Positions 50,931 through 59,378 are shown, numbered from the stretch's first letter. The stretch is DNA of 64,000 nucleotides from JAWOLE01 sp035263845 (GCA_035263845.1 DATFQY010000123.1:35222-99221), one strand, 5' to 3'. Notes: a model not told the origin generated them from the sequence alone. Made by a program: numbers and translations.

Positions 50931-51869
50931 CTAAAACAACTTCCGCTGCTTCGCCGCGGGCGCGTGCGAGATGGCCGCCACTCCCGCGTACGTCTGCCGC
51001 AGCGACTCGGGCGCGGTGAAGAGCCGCCCCGTCAACCGGTTCTCGATCCCTAGCGCGTTGGCCACCGCCTGGCCACGGAAGTGGTTGTTGAGGATCGCGT
51101 AAACTCCTTTCGCCGCGGCGTCCGCGGCGCCTTTCTCCGAAAGCGTCTTTCGAGCCTGCCGCAGCCGCTCGATCCAGGGCTCGAGCTCCTCGTCCGAATA
51201 GAGATAGTTGTACCGCTCGATGTTGGAAGTGTCCGGCCCGAACCACTTCGGCGCGTTGCGCCCGTGGAAGCGGAAGTAGGCGACCGTGGCGGTCACGTGG
51301 CTCGTGCCCGGCAGGTTCCCTTCCAGGCTCGGCTGGTCGATGTTGACAAAGGCCGCGCCCCGGCTCGAAAGCAGGTCCAGCACCGCCGGGTCGTCCCACG
51401 ACTCGTGTCGGAACTCGACGGCCATCGGGAGCCGGTGGAACTTCGCGAGCAGGCCGTCCAGCCAGTCCTGGTTCTCCTCCGAGTTGCGAAAGGAGAACGG
51501 AAACTGCGCGAGCACGCACCCCAGCCGTCCGGCCGACGCGAGCGGCTCGATCGCGCGGGCATATTCAATCTCCTCCGCTGCGCCTGCTTTCCGCTCGTGC
51601 GTGAACCCGCGGAAGAGCTTTGCCGTGAAAGCGAACTTCGGGTTGTGCGCGACTCGGCGCGCCCAACCCTCGGTCATCCGCGGGTCGGGGATCCGATAGA
51701 AAGTCGAGTTGATCTCGTTGGTGTCGAAGAGCGACGCCATGAGGCCGAGCTGGTCGAACCCGCGCCCCGGCTTTTCCGGATACACGATCCCGTTCCAGTC
51801 CTCGTAGGACCATCCCGCCGTCCCGACGCGGATCGGGACGGAAGGGGACGAGGAGGAATCGGAAGTCAC
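50931..51869 (-). CDS. DUF72 (YecE-like) TIM-barrel protein
   Basis: 312 residues from GTG 51869, 10 bp after the TonB-C gene stop. RVGTAGWSYEDWNGIVYP opens the DUF72 fold, EINSTFYRIPDP follows, and AVEFRHESWDD, YFRFHGRNAPKW and YAILNNHFRGQAVANAL are its conserved motifs. Widespread and conserved, but its reaction is not established. The Ser-rich N-terminus is probably disordered. It is the last gene of the lipB-lipA-TonB-C-DUF72 string. Confidence 0.88.
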   Translation of the reverse strand: MTSDSSSSPSVPIRVGTAGWSYEDWNGIVYPEKPGRGFDQLGLMASLFDTNEINSTFYRIPDPRMTEGWARRVAHNPKFAFTAKLFRGFTHERKAGAAEEIEYARAIEPLASAGRLGCVLAQFPFSFRNSEENQDWLDGLLAKFHRLPMAVEFRHESWDDPAVLDLLSSRGAAFVNIDQPSLEGNLPGTSHVTATVAYFRFHGRNAPKWFGPDTSNIERYNYLYSDEELEPWIERLRQARKTLSEKGAADAAAKGVYAILNNHFRGQAVANALGIENRLTGRLFTAPESLRQTYAGVAAISHAPAAKQRKLF

Positions 51870-51879
51870 GAGCCGGAGA

Positions 51880-52692
51880 TCAGGTCTTTTTCTTTTTCGA
51901 GGGTACCGGGGTGGGCTTGGGCGCGGCCTGGGGCTGCCCGGCGACCTGGAGGGGTCTTCCCGGCAGGACGAACTGATAGTGGTCCGGGTCCACCGCGACC
52001 CAGAATTGCCCGCCTCCGGCCTCCGTATTCTCGACGATGAAGCGAAGCAGCCACACTCCGTCTTCCCAGTCCGGTTCGGCCGACGTCGTGAACGACATCT
52101 TCACGTCGGCCGCCTTTGGCTTTACGGACAGAGACTGGTCGAAGACGAGGACCTTCTTTCCGATCGGCGAGATGGCCTCGACCCTGACCGGGAGCGTCCG
52201 CTGCCTGGGGTCCGGGGAGACGTCCAGGACCGCCTCGACGCGGATCTTCGGGTCCGTGCCGCGGCGGATCGGGAAGCCGTCCGGAGCGATGGCGCGGCCG
52301 GTGCCGTCGGCGGGGTAGACGCTCAGGTCGCCGATGATGGGGCTGGAGAGCTCGCCCCGCTTCTCTCCCTCCAGGCGGAACCGCAGCGCGATGTTGGCGG
52401 CGATCTCGACGGGCCTGCCGCCCTTCGTCGCCGGCCTGAACTCCCAGCCGTTGACCGCCGCGACCGCCGGCTCGATGAAGACCTCGATGGTGGAGCCGAC
52501 GTACCGAAGGTCCCGGACCTTCCCCTTCGTATCGATTCGGCCGATCAGGTTGACGTTTCCCTGCCTCAGCCCCTTGCTCGCGCCGTCCGGGTAGACCGGC
52601 TTGGGCTGCTTGACGAGCTGCGCGCCCGTGTTCTGACCGAGAGCCGCCGATGCGGTGAGGAAAAGAGCGAGGACGCAGAGACGGCCCCTCAC
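51880..52692 (-). CDS. Secreted protein with TonB C-terminal-like domain
   Basis: 270 residues from GTG 52692, overlapping the lipA stop (GTGA). Residues 1-~20 are a signal peptide (LCVLALFLTASAALGQ). VKQPKPVYPDGASKG...GNVNLIGRIDTKGKVRDLR and EPAVAAVNGWEFRPATKGG match the TonB_C domain, which in energy transducers contacts outer-membrane receptors. There is no N-terminal TM anchor or Pro-rich spanner as in classical TonB. A second beta domain (~110-240) follows and the C-terminus is Lys-rich. Such stand-alone TonB_C proteins are periplasmic and of unknown role. Confidence 0.75.
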   Translation of the reverse strand: MRGRLCVLALFLTASAALGQNTGAQLVKQPKPVYPDGASKGLRQGNVNLIGRIDTKGKVRDLRYVGSTIEVFIEPAVAAVNGWEFRPATKGGRPVEIAANIALRFRLEGEKRGELSSPIIGDLSVYPADGTGRAIAPDGFPIRRGTDPKIRVEAVLDVSPDPRQRTLPVRVEAISPIGKKVLVFDQSLSVKPKAADVKMSFTTSAEPDWEDGVWLLRFIVENTEAGGGQFWVAVDPDHYQFVLPGRPLQVAGQPQAAPKPTPVPSKKKKT

Positions 52693-53597
52693 TCGATGGC
52701 CCTCTTCGCGTGATACGAGGACCGCACCAGCGGTCCGGACTCGACTCTGGCAAAACCCATCGCTTCTCCTTCACGGCGGAATTCTTCGAACTCCTCCGGC
52801 GTGTAGTACTTCTCGATCGGAAGCCTGCGCTCGTGCGGCTGGAGGTACTGTCCGATCGTGACGATGTCGCAGCGGGCCGCTCGCAGGTCCACGAGCGTCT
52901 CCAGGACCTCTTCGCGGGTCTCTCCGAGGCCGACGATCAGGCCGCTCTTGGTCTTCATCTTCGAGTCGCGTTCGCTGCGGCGGGCGTCCGCCCGAGCGAG
53001 GAGCTCGAGCGACTGCGCGTAACGCGCCTGGGGCCGGACCCGGCGATAGAGGCGTGGGACCGTCTCGGTGTTGTGGTTCAGGACGTCCGGTTCGCCCGCG
53101 AGCACGGTGTCGAGCGCTGCAGCGTCGCCCCGAAAGTCCGGGATCAGGACCTCCACCGTGCACTCGGGTAATGCCGCTCGGATCGCCCGGATCGTCGCGG
53201 CAAAATGGCCGGCGCCACCGTCGGGAAGGTCGTCCCGGTTGACCGAGGTGACGACGGCGTGCGACAGGGCCAGCTCGACGGCCGCCTGCGCGACACGGCC
53301 CGGCTCCGCCGGATCGAGCCGCCCCGGCGCTCCCTGCGCCACCGCGCAGAACCCGCAGGTTCGCGTGCAGACGTCTCCCATCAGCATGAAGGTCGCCGTC
53401 CGCTCCCGCCCCCAGCACTCGTGGATGTTGGGGCAGCGCGCCTCCTCGCACACCGTGACGAGCGAGAGGCGCCGCATCATTCCGCGGACCTGCTCGTACT
53501 CGCCGGTCGTATTGAGGCGGACCTTCAGCCACGGCGGCCTCTCCATCCGGGTCGGCCGCGCCTCGCCGTTCTGCTGAAGAACCGGCAGTGAGGGCAT
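52689..53597 (-). CDS. lipA: Lipoyl synthase
   Basis: 302 residues from ATG 53597, sharing one base with the lipB stop (TGATG). CEEARCPNIHECW binds the auxiliary 4Fe-4S cluster that is consumed to supply sulfur, and CTRTCGFCAV is the radical SAM CxxxCxxC motif. FMLMGDVCT, VTSVNRDDLPDGGA, LNHNTETVPRLYRRVRP and GLGETREEV are lipoyl synthase hallmarks. It inserts two sulfurs into protein-bound octanoyl groups. Adjacent lipB and the lipoylated E2 gene at 55531-57000 fit the pathway. Confidence 0.96.
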   Translation of the reverse strand: MPSLPVLQQNGEARPTRMERPPWLKVRLNTTGEYEQVRGMMRRLSLVTVCEEARCPNIHECWGRERTATFMLMGDVCTRTCGFCAVAQGAPGRLDPAEPGRVAQAAVELALSHAVVTSVNRDDLPDGGAGHFAATIRAIRAALPECTVEVLIPDFRGDAAALDTVLAGEPDVLNHNTETVPRLYRRVRPQARYAQSLELLARADARRSERDSKMKTKSGLIVGLGETREEVLETLVDLRAARCDIVTIGQYLQPHERRLPIEKYYTPEEFEEFRREGEAMGFARVESGPLVRSSYHAKRAIE

Positions 53598-54277
53598 CAA
53601 ACGATTATGTCCCGCTCGAACACTTCGCCAAACCGCCTGCGCACCGCCTCCGCAACGTCGGAGAGCGGGTATTGCTTCCCGGTCACCGTCTCCATCGAAG
53701 TCACTCCGCCGTCGGTGATCCCGCACGGCACGATGCCTCGAAAGTACTGGAGTGGCTCGTTGGTCACGTTCAGCGCAAACCCGTGCGTCGTGATCCAGCG
53801 CGACAGGTGCACCCCGATCGCCGCGATCTTGTCGTTCCCGACCCAGACCGACGTGACCCTCTCGCGCACGGGGGACCGCGCCGCCGCGATCCCGAAATCC
53901 GCCAGCGCCCGGATCAGGACTTCCTCCAGGTCCGTGACGTACCGCCTGACGTCCCGCCGGTCCGGCGAGAGATTGACGATCGGATACCCCACGAGCTGCC
54001 CCGGCCCGTGGTACGTGACCTTGCCGCCTCGGTCGGTCTCCCGGACCTCGATCCCGAGCTCCCGGCATCGCTCCGGGGCGAACACGACGTCCGACCGATC
54101 CGCGTTCCTCCCCAGCGTGAACACGGGCTCGTGCTCGAGGAGCAGGAGTGTCTCTTCGCCGTCCTCGGCCACGCGCCGGACCGCTTCGCGCTGCAGTCGC
54201 AGCGCCTCGTCGTAGCCGACGCGCCCGAGCCCGACGACTCTCGTGCCGGCGCGGAGCGCGGACGGGGAAGTGATCAT
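53597..54277 (-). CDS. lipB: Lipoyl(octanoyl) transferase
   Basis: 226 residues from ATG 54277. HEPVFTLGRNAD, GGKVTYHGPGQLVGYPIV and the nucleophile Cys in IVPCGITDGGVTS with Lys in NDKIAAIGVHL are the LipB active-site elements. It moves octanoate from acyl carrier protein to lipoyl domains in the cytoplasm. TAGAGT lies 7 nt before the ATG and no ribosome-binding site is present, so it probably starts the transcript that continues into lipA, TonB-C and DUF72 genes. Confidence 0.95.
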   Translation of the reverse strand: MITSPSALRAGTRVVGLGRVGYDEALRLQREAVRRVAEDGEETLLLLEHEPVFTLGRNADRSDVVFAPERCRELGIEVRETDRGGKVTYHGPGQLVGYPIVNLSPDRRDVRRYVTDLEEVLIRALADFGIAAARSPVRERVTSVWVGNDKIAAIGVHLSRWITTHGFALNVTNEPLQYFRGIVPCGITDGGVTSMETVTGKQYPLSDVAEAVRRRFGEVFERDIIV

Positions 54278-54284
54278 CCGTTCG

Positions 54285-54290
54285 ACTCTA
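54285..54290 (-). promoter_or_regulatory. -10 element of lipB (leaderless type)
   Basis: TAGAGT on the minus strand, 7 nt before ATG 54277. Confidence 0.55.
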
Positions 54291-54310
54291 GCAGGATAGG
54301 CAAGCCGCGT

Positions 54311-55513
54311 TCATGTCACGGCCAGCGCGGCATAGAGAAGGAGGACCGGGTCCCAGTAAGGGATCCGGTATCTCCAGACCACGATGATCGCGACGTGCGC
54401 CGCCATCGTGAGGATCCAATAGCCGATGGCGAAACCTCGGACTCCCCGGCGGACCGGTCTGGCGAGGCCGACGATCGCGAGCAGCGTCAGGGCCGTATAG
54501 AAGATCCCGGTTCCCCAGACGATCCACCGCGGCCAGAAGAGAGGGTTCGGGTAGGGGCGCAGCCAGTCCCAGGTCTTGTGGAGGAGGAGCTTCCGCCAGC
54601 TGCCGGGATCCGCGCGGCGCTCGGCGATCGCCTCCCGGACAAAAAAGCGCGACTTCGCCGTCGGGGATCCCGGCGCGGCCGACTCGATTTCGCGCGTCTT
54701 CTTTTCGAGGTCCGCGAACATCTCCGTGCTCCAGCGGCGGTATTCCTCCTGCGTCTTCAGGTCGTAGAAGCGGACCATCCAGTCGGAGTTGCCCTGATAG
54801 AACGCGCTGCCTCCGGCGTCGTTGACCGGGACGAGCTCGTGGTAAGCGAGCGCGTTGCGCAGGGTCCAGGGCGCCAGCGCGCCGACGAAGCCGAGGAGAG
54901 CGGACGCAGACACGTGCAGGCGGACGCGGCGTGGATGCCGCCGGTCGGCCAGCGGAGCGAGGAGGAGCGGAGCCAGGACGAGGGCCGAAGGCCTGGTCAG
55001 GGCGGCGAGGGCCAGGGCGACGCCGGCGAGAATCGCGAGGTTGGAGGACGGACGGTCCGCGGCCATCAGGAGGCACCATCCGGCCCAGAGGAGAAAGACC
55101 AGGAACAGCGGCTCGCTCTGGATGTCTGTGCACAGGAAGACGAACCCCGGGTGGAACGCTGCGGCGACCCCGGTGACGAGCGACACTCCGCGCCGCCGGA
55201 AGATCGCTGCCGCCAGGGCCGCCATCAGCAGGACCGCGGTCGCGCCGAGCGCCGCGTTGGCGACCTTGGCGAGCGCGATGCGGTTGGGATTGCCGAGCGT
55301 CGCCGCGATGAGAAAGACCGGGTACCCAGGCGCGCGAAAGTAGAACGGCTCGGTCTTGTCCGGGTAGTGCCCGGTGCGAAGGAGCTCGTTGGCGGCGGTG
55401 AGGTACGCGCGGGCGTCGCCGAATCGGAGAGCCTGGAACCCGACGACGCCGATCGCCCCGAGCCGGACGGCGAACGCGACGAGAAAGAGGATGACCGCCG
55501 CCCGGCGGCCCAG
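54311..55513 (-). CDS. GT39-family glycosyltransferase with a CTG start
   Basis: 400 residues if read from CTG 55513, 17 bp after the E2 stop. In this frame the N-terminus reads GRRAAVILFLVAFAVRLGAI, a first TM helix, then LRFGDARAYLTAANELL with the GT39 catalytic Asp (~33) and FRAPGYPVFLIAATLG. The first ATG in the frame (55225) would remove these 96 residues, and no ATG, GTG or TTG lies upstream before the frame enters the E2 gene. The rest holds about nine TM helices, but no propeller or PA14 domain. It differs from the island proteins and sits between E2 and lipB, so its donor is unknown. Confidence 0.75.
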   Translation of the reverse strand: MGRRAAVILFLVAFAVRLGAIGVVGFQALRFGDARAYLTAANELLRTGHYPDKTEPFYFRAPGYPVFLIAATLGNPNRIALAKVANAALGATAVLLMAALAAAIFRRRGVSLVTGVAAAFHPGFVFLCTDIQSEPLFLVFLLWAGWCLLMAADRPSSNLAILAGVALALAALTRPSALVLAPLLLAPLADRRHPRRVRLHVSASALLGFVGALAPWTLRNALAYHELVPVNDAGGSAFYQGNSDWMVRFYDLKTQEEYRRWSTEMFADLEKKTREIESAAPGSPTAKSRFFVREAIAERRADPGSWRKLLLHKTWDWLRPYPNPLFWPRWIVWGTGIFYTALTLLAIVGLARPVRRGVRGFAIGYWILTMAAHVAIIVVWRYRIPYWDPVLLLYAALAVT

Positions 55514-55530
55514 CGGCGGGACCGGCGTTT

Positions 55531-57000
55531 CTAACCTAAATCGAACTCTCCCTTCTCGAGGGTCTTCTTGACGTTGGCCATGAACTTGTCGGCGTCGGCT
55601 CCGTCGATCAGCCGGTGGTCGAAGGAGAGCGCGAGGTATCCGACCGTCCGGATGCCGAGGGCGTCATTGCCCCGCTCATCCGTGACGACGACGGGCCGCT
55701 TCTCGATCGTTCCCACGCCAAGGATCGCGACCTGCGGCTGCGGGATGATCGGCGTGCCGAAGAGAGATCCGAAGACGCCCGGGTTCGTCACCGTGAAGGT
55801 CCCGCCCTGGATCTCCTCGGGCTTGAGCCGCTTCGTCCGGGCCCGCTCGGCGAGGTCCTGCGACGAACGCGCCAGCCCCAGGATGGACTTCTCATCGGCG
55901 TTCTTGATAACCGGGACGATCAGGCCCCAGTCGAGCGCGACCGCCATCCCGAGGTGCACGTCCTTGTGGTAGACGATGTTCTCGCCGTCGATCGACGCGT
56001 TGACCTGCGGGAAATCCTTCAGCGCCTGGATGCAGGCGCGGAAGATGAAGGGCAGGTACGTCAGCTTGACTCCGTTCTTCTGGAGGAAGGCGTCCTTGTT
56101 GGCGTCGCGCAGGCGCGCGAGCGTGGTGTAGTCCACCTGGAAGACCGTCGTGACGTGCGCCGAGGTGCGCTTGGAGAGCGTCATGTTCTCGGCAGTGATT
56201 CGGCGGATCTTCGTCATCGCCACGACTTCGTCGCGGTCGGTCACCGCGATCGCGGGGCGGGCAGCCGGGTGGGCCGGAGCGGCAGTCGCCGTGGCCTCTG
56301 CCCGGCCGGCTTCCAGCGGCTGCGCAGTCGCGGTGGTGCTGCGAGCCGGAGCCGAGGCGACCTTGCGGTTCTCGATGTAGGAGAGGATGTCGTTCTTCGT
56401 CACTCGGTTGTGGATCCCGGTGCCTTCGAGCTGCGTGATGTCCACGGAGTGCTCCGAGGCGATCTTGCGGACGAGCGGGGAAGACTTCCGGCGGATCCGC
56501 TCCTCGATGGACTCGACGCGTCCGCCCTCGGGCTCAACGGCAGCAGGCGCGGGTGCCGGAGCCGGTCTGGGCGCCGGCGGAGCCGCGGGGGCCGGGGCCG
56601 GTTGTGGAGCAGGCTTCGCCGTCCCGGTCGCGTCGGAGGCGGCCGGTGGAGGGGTCGCTTGCGGAGGTGCCGGGGGAGGAGCGGCGGCGGGTTTCGCCTC
56701 GGGCTGAGGCGCGGTAGCCGGAGCCGGTGCGGCTGCCTGCGGCGCGGCAGCAGGCTGCTCGCCCGCCTCGCCGATGCGGGCAACGACCGTGTTGATGGCC
56801 ACGGTCTGCCCTTCCGGCACCTTGATCTCCAGCAGGACGCCCGCGGCGGGGGACGGGATCTCGGCGTCCACCTTGTCAGTAGAGATCTCGAAGATCGGCT
56901 CGTCCCGCTTGATGGTGTCGCCGACCTTCTTCATCCACCGGGTGATGGTCCCTTCGGCAATCGACTCGCCCATCTGGGGCATGATCACGTCAGTAGGCAT
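55531..57000 (-). CDS. 2-oxoacid dehydrogenase E2 (dihydrolipoamide acyltransferase)
   Basis: 489 residues from ATG 57000. One lipoyl domain (1-75) with Lys43 in EISTDKVDAEIPSP, a long Ala/Pro linker, a peripheral-subunit-binding domain (~175-210: SSPLVRKIASEHSVDITQL), a second linker, and the catalytic domain ending ALSFDHRLIDGADADKFM with the HxxxD active site. It moves acyl groups from E1 to CoA. E1 and E3 are not beside it, so pyruvate, 2-oxoglutarate or branched-chain specificity cannot be told. TATTCT ends exactly 6 nt before ATG 57000, indicating a leaderless start. Confidence 0.93.
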   Translation of the reverse strand: MPTDVIMPQMGESIAEGTITRWMKKVGDTIKRDEPIFEISTDKVDAEIPSPAAGVLLEIKVPEGQTVAINTVVARIGEAGEQPAAAPQAAAPAPATAPQPEAKPAAAPPPAPPQATPPPAASDATGTAKPAPQPAPAPAAPPAPRPAPAPAPAAVEPEGGRVESIEERIRRKSSPLVRKIASEHSVDITQLEGTGIHNRVTKNDILSYIENRKVASAPARSTTATAQPLEAGRAEATATAAPAHPAARPAIAVTDRDEVVAMTKIRRITAENMTLSKRTSAHVTTVFQVDYTTLARLRDANKDAFLQKNGVKLTYLPFIFRACIQALKDFPQVNASIDGENIVYHKDVHLGMAVALDWGLIVPVIKNADEKSILGLARSSQDLAERARTKRLKPEEIQGGTFTVTNPGVFGSLFGTPIIPQPQVAILGVGTIEKRPVVVTDERGNDALGIRTVGYLALSFDHRLIDGADADKFMANVKKTLEKGEFDLG

Positions 57001-57006
57001 GGAAAG

Positions 57007-57012
57007 AGAATA
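57007..57012 (-). promoter_or_regulatory. -10 element of the E2 gene (leaderless type)
   Basis: TATTCT on the minus strand, 6 nt before ATG 57000; no ribosome-binding site. Confidence 0.6.
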
Positions 57013-57034
57013 GCAGCACCACCGCCCGCGGGCC

Positions 57035-57064
57035 ACCGTTCACCGGCCCCGGGCCACCGTTTAC
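57035..57064 (+). promoter_or_regulatory. Putative LytTR operator: two direct 9-mers spaced by 12 bp
   Basis: ACCGTTCAC (57035-57043) and ACCGTTTAC (57056-57064) lie 12 bp apart, inside a longer 16-bp direct repeat with 21-bp period. Each matches the published LytTR half-site [TA][AC][CA]GTTN[AG][TG] at 8 of 9 positions, and the spacing falls in the published 12-13 bp. It is placed 66 bp before an operon that encodes a LytTR regulator, so autoregulation is likely. Confidence 0.65.
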
Positions 57065-57097
57065 CGATTCGGCAGGGAAACCGGGAATCCCTTTCCG

Positions 57098-57103
57098 TAA
57101 CTT
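57098..57103 (+). promoter_or_regulatory. Putative -10 of the LytS/LytTR operon
   Basis: TAACTT; the matching -35 position (57075-57080, GGGAAA) has no consensus, which fits a promoter that needs an activator bound at 57035-57064. GGAGGAG precedes ATG 57130. Confidence 0.4.
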
Positions 57104-57129
57104 CTCCGCGAAAGGAAACGGAGGAGTCG

Positions 57130-57516
57130 ATGAATTCCTATGATCGGCGGCGGGCCTCGAGACTCGTTGGCGGAGTTCTTCTTCTGCTGGTGGGTGCTCT
57201 ATTCGTCCTCCAGAACCTCGGCTACGTTCGGGCGGGCCGCCTGGCCGACTTCTGGCCGCTGCTTCTCGTCTGGGTCGGGCTGGCGCGGATGCTCGGGCAC
57301 CGCCGGGAGGTCGCGTCGGGGCTCGTGATCTTTCTTCTCGGCATCTACTTCCAGCTCGGGCGGCTGGACGTGTTCTGGGTCCCGATGCGCTTGTTCTGGC
57401 CGTTGCTTCTGATCGCGATCGGCTTCGGGCTGATCCTCGATTTCCTGATCGCCCGGCGGCCGCGCCAGGCCGAATTCGGTGGCCACGCTCAGGTCGGGCC
57501 GGGAGGGCAGTCATGA
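57130..57516 (+). CDS. Small LiaI/LiaF-like membrane protein
   Basis: 128 residues, ATG 57130 with a strong ribosome-binding site (GGAGGAG). About four TM segments: LVGGVLLLLVGALFVLQNLG, FWPLLLVWVGLARML, SGLVIFLLGIYFQLG and LFWPLLLIAIGFGLIL. This repeat of short hairpins is the LiaF transmembrane-region/DUF5668 pattern. It lacks the soluble LiaF domain present in the next protein, with which it overlaps by ATGA. Likely a membrane partner of the sensor kinase encoded downstream. Confidence 0.82.
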   Translation: MNSYDRRRASRLVGGVLLLLVGALFVLQNLGYVRAGRLADFWPLLLVWVGLARMLGHRREVASGLVIFLLGIYFQLGRLDVFWVPMRLFWPLLLIAIGFGLILDFLIARRPRQAEFGGHAQVGPGGQS

Positions 57517-58298
57517 ACGGCGTCCAGCGTCATCGCGGGTACGGGCGACTGGTTGCCGGCGGGATCCTCATCCTCCTGGGGCTGGTCTACGCGCTCGACA
57601 GCTTCGGCGTGCTCTACGCGGGCGACATCGTGCGCTACTGGCCGCTGATCATGGTCGGCATCGGCATCACGCGTCTCGTCCAGGGACGGTTCCAGTCGCA
57701 CCGGATCGCCGGCGTCGTCCTGATCCTGCTCGGCTCCATCTTTCTGCTCCGCACCCTTCACCTCTTCTTTTTCCGTAGCCGGGACGTCTGGCCGGTCGTT
57801 CTGCTCGTCGTCGGAGGCGCGCTCGTCTGGCAGGCGCTGTCCCGCCGCTCGCCAGCGTTCCTGACGAGCGCCGGTACGAGCGGGGAAGAGAAGATCCTCG
57901 AAGCCGCGCGCGAAAGGATCGCCGAGAGGCGCGAGGTGCGCGGAGGCGCGACCGAGGTCGGATCGGTCCTCAACGAGTTCGCGTTCATGGGCGGGGGAGA
58001 TCGGGTGGTTCGCTCGCAGGACTTCCGAGGCGGCGAAGTCACCGCGATCCTGGGCGGGTTCGGAATCGATCTTCGCGGGGCCGGGATCGCCGGCGATTCC
58101 GCGACGATCAACATCTTCACGCTTTTCGGGGGAGTGGACGTGAAAGTTCCGGAGGAATGGAACGTGGCGGTCGCGGGAAGCCCGATCCTCGGAGTCGTCA
58201 CGAACTCCGCGAAAAGCTTCCGGCAGGGCGACGCCTCGGCCAAGACGCTCGTCATCAAGGGGGTCGCGATCATGGGAGGCGTCGAGGTGAAGAACTAG
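57513..58298 (+). CDS. LiaF-like envelope-stress protein
   Basis: 261 residues. The N-terminal half repeats the four-helix pattern of the preceding protein (LVAGGILILLGLVYALDSFG, YWPLIMVGIGITRLV, GVVLILLGSIFLLRTLHLFF). Residues ~125-261 form the LiaF C-terminal beta domain: NEFAFMGGGDRVVRSQDFRG, TAILGGFGIDLRGAGI, TINIFTLFGGVDVKVPEEW. In Bacillus LiaF restrains the LiaRS two-component system. Here the neighbours are a LytS-type kinase and a LytTR regulator rather than LiaS/LiaR. Confidence 0.85.
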   Translation: MNGVQRHRGYGRLVAGGILILLGLVYALDSFGVLYAGDIVRYWPLIMVGIGITRLVQGRFQSHRIAGVVLILLGSIFLLRTLHLFFFRSRDVWPVVLLVVGGALVWQALSRRSPAFLTSAGTSGEEKILEAARERIAERREVRGGATEVGSVLNEFAFMGGGDRVVRSQDFRGGEVTAILGGFGIDLRGAGIAGDSATINIFTLFGGVDVKVPEEWNVAVAGSPILGVVTNSAKSFRQGDASAKTLVIKGVAIMGGVEVKN

Positions 58299-58302
58299 AC
58301 CG

Positions 58303-59364
58303 ATGCATCCGCTTCTCTCCCGAAAAGGGAGACTGTTGCCGTACCTCGCGGCCTGGATCCCGCTGGGCGCGGTGCTGACGGCGCTCCTCGGCCGGCCCGG
58401 CGCCTATTCGATGGCGGAGGCCGCGGCGCTCTCGTTTCCACTGGCGCTGGTCTTCGCGTTCCTTGGTCTCTCGGCGTGGTACCCGTGCCGGAGCCTCCCC
58501 CTGGTCAAGGGGAGGGCGGCGCTTCTCGCCGTCTCGCACGGCACGGCCGCGCTGGTCACGAGCGGGGTCTGGGTCCTCCTCGGGGCGGGAATCGCGAGGC
58601 TGCTGGACCTCGTGCCGTCCTTTTCCGGGGTGACCGACGGATACGACGCGCAGATCCTTCCTCTCTTCGCGGTGGGCGTTCTTCTCTACCTGCTCTCCGT
58701 GGCGCTGCACTACGTGCTGCTCTCCTTCGAGGCGACGCGGGAGGCCGAGCGGCGGGAAGCGACGCAGTCGCTTCTCGCGCGGGAGGCGCAGCTGAAGGCC
58801 CTGAAGTCCCAGGTCCAGCCCCACTTCCTCTTCAACTGCCTGAACTCCATCTCCGCGCTCGCCGGGAGCGATCCGCCGCGGGCACGGGAGATGTGCGTGA
58901 AGCTCGGCGACTTCCTGAGGCAGAGCCTGGCCGTCGGGGAGAAGGCCAGCATCCCGGTCGCCGAGGAGATGTCGCTGGCGAAGAGCTACCTGGAAGTCGA
59001 GCAGGTCCGGTTCGGGAAGCGCCTCTCCGTCGAGGAGGAGGTCAACCCTTCCGGCAAGGACTGCCTCGTTCCGCCGCTCCTTCTCCAGCCGCTCGTCGAG
59101 AACGCGGTCGTGCACGGGATCTCCACGCTCGCCGAGGGAGGCTCTGTTCGGATGGAGGCCAGCCGTGCCGGCAACCGGCTCCGCATCGTCATCGAGAACC
59201 CGTACGACCCCGAGTCGCCGGCCCTGCGCCCCCACGGCGGCCTGGGCCTGAAGATCGTGCGCGACCGCCTCGCCGCCCTCTATGGAGGCGAAGCCCTGTT
59301 CGCCGCCCGCCGCCTTGAAGACCGCCACCTGGCAATCATCTCGATCCCGGTCCACGCCGCTTAA
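58303..59364 (+). CDS. LytS/YehU-family sensor histidine kinase
   Basis: 353 residues, ATG 58303, 4 bp after the LiaF-like stop. Three to four TM helices (residues ~12-140) form the sensor part with no large external loop. ALKSQVQPHFLFNCLNSISA contains the phospho-accepting His of the His_kinase domain; LLLQPLVENAVVHGIS is the N box and PHGGLGLKIVRDRL the G box of the ATPase. Kinases of this type sense the membrane and phosphorylate LytTR regulators, as the next gene encodes. Confidence 0.92.
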   Translation: MHPLLSRKGRLLPYLAAWIPLGAVLTALLGRPGAYSMAEAAALSFPLALVFAFLGLSAWYPCRSLPLVKGRAALLAVSHGTAALVTSGVWVLLGAGIARLLDLVPSFSGVTDGYDAQILPLFAVGVLLYLLSVALHYVLLSFEATREAERREATQSLLAREAQLKALKSQVQPHFLFNCLNSISALAGSDPPRAREMCVKLGDFLRQSLAVGEKASIPVAEEMSLAKSYLEVEQVRFGKRLSVEEEVNPSGKDCLVPPLLLQPLVENAVVHGISTLAEGGSVRMEASRAGNRLRIVIENPYDPESPALRPHGGLGLKIVRDRLAALYGGEALFAARRLEDRHLAIISIPVHAA

Positions 59365-59378
59365 AATCCGAATTCGGC

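Noticed and set aside
54311..55225. Annotating the GT39 gene from ATG 55225
   Set aside because: This would remove the first TM helix and the catalytic Asp loop, which are encoded in the same frame upstream.
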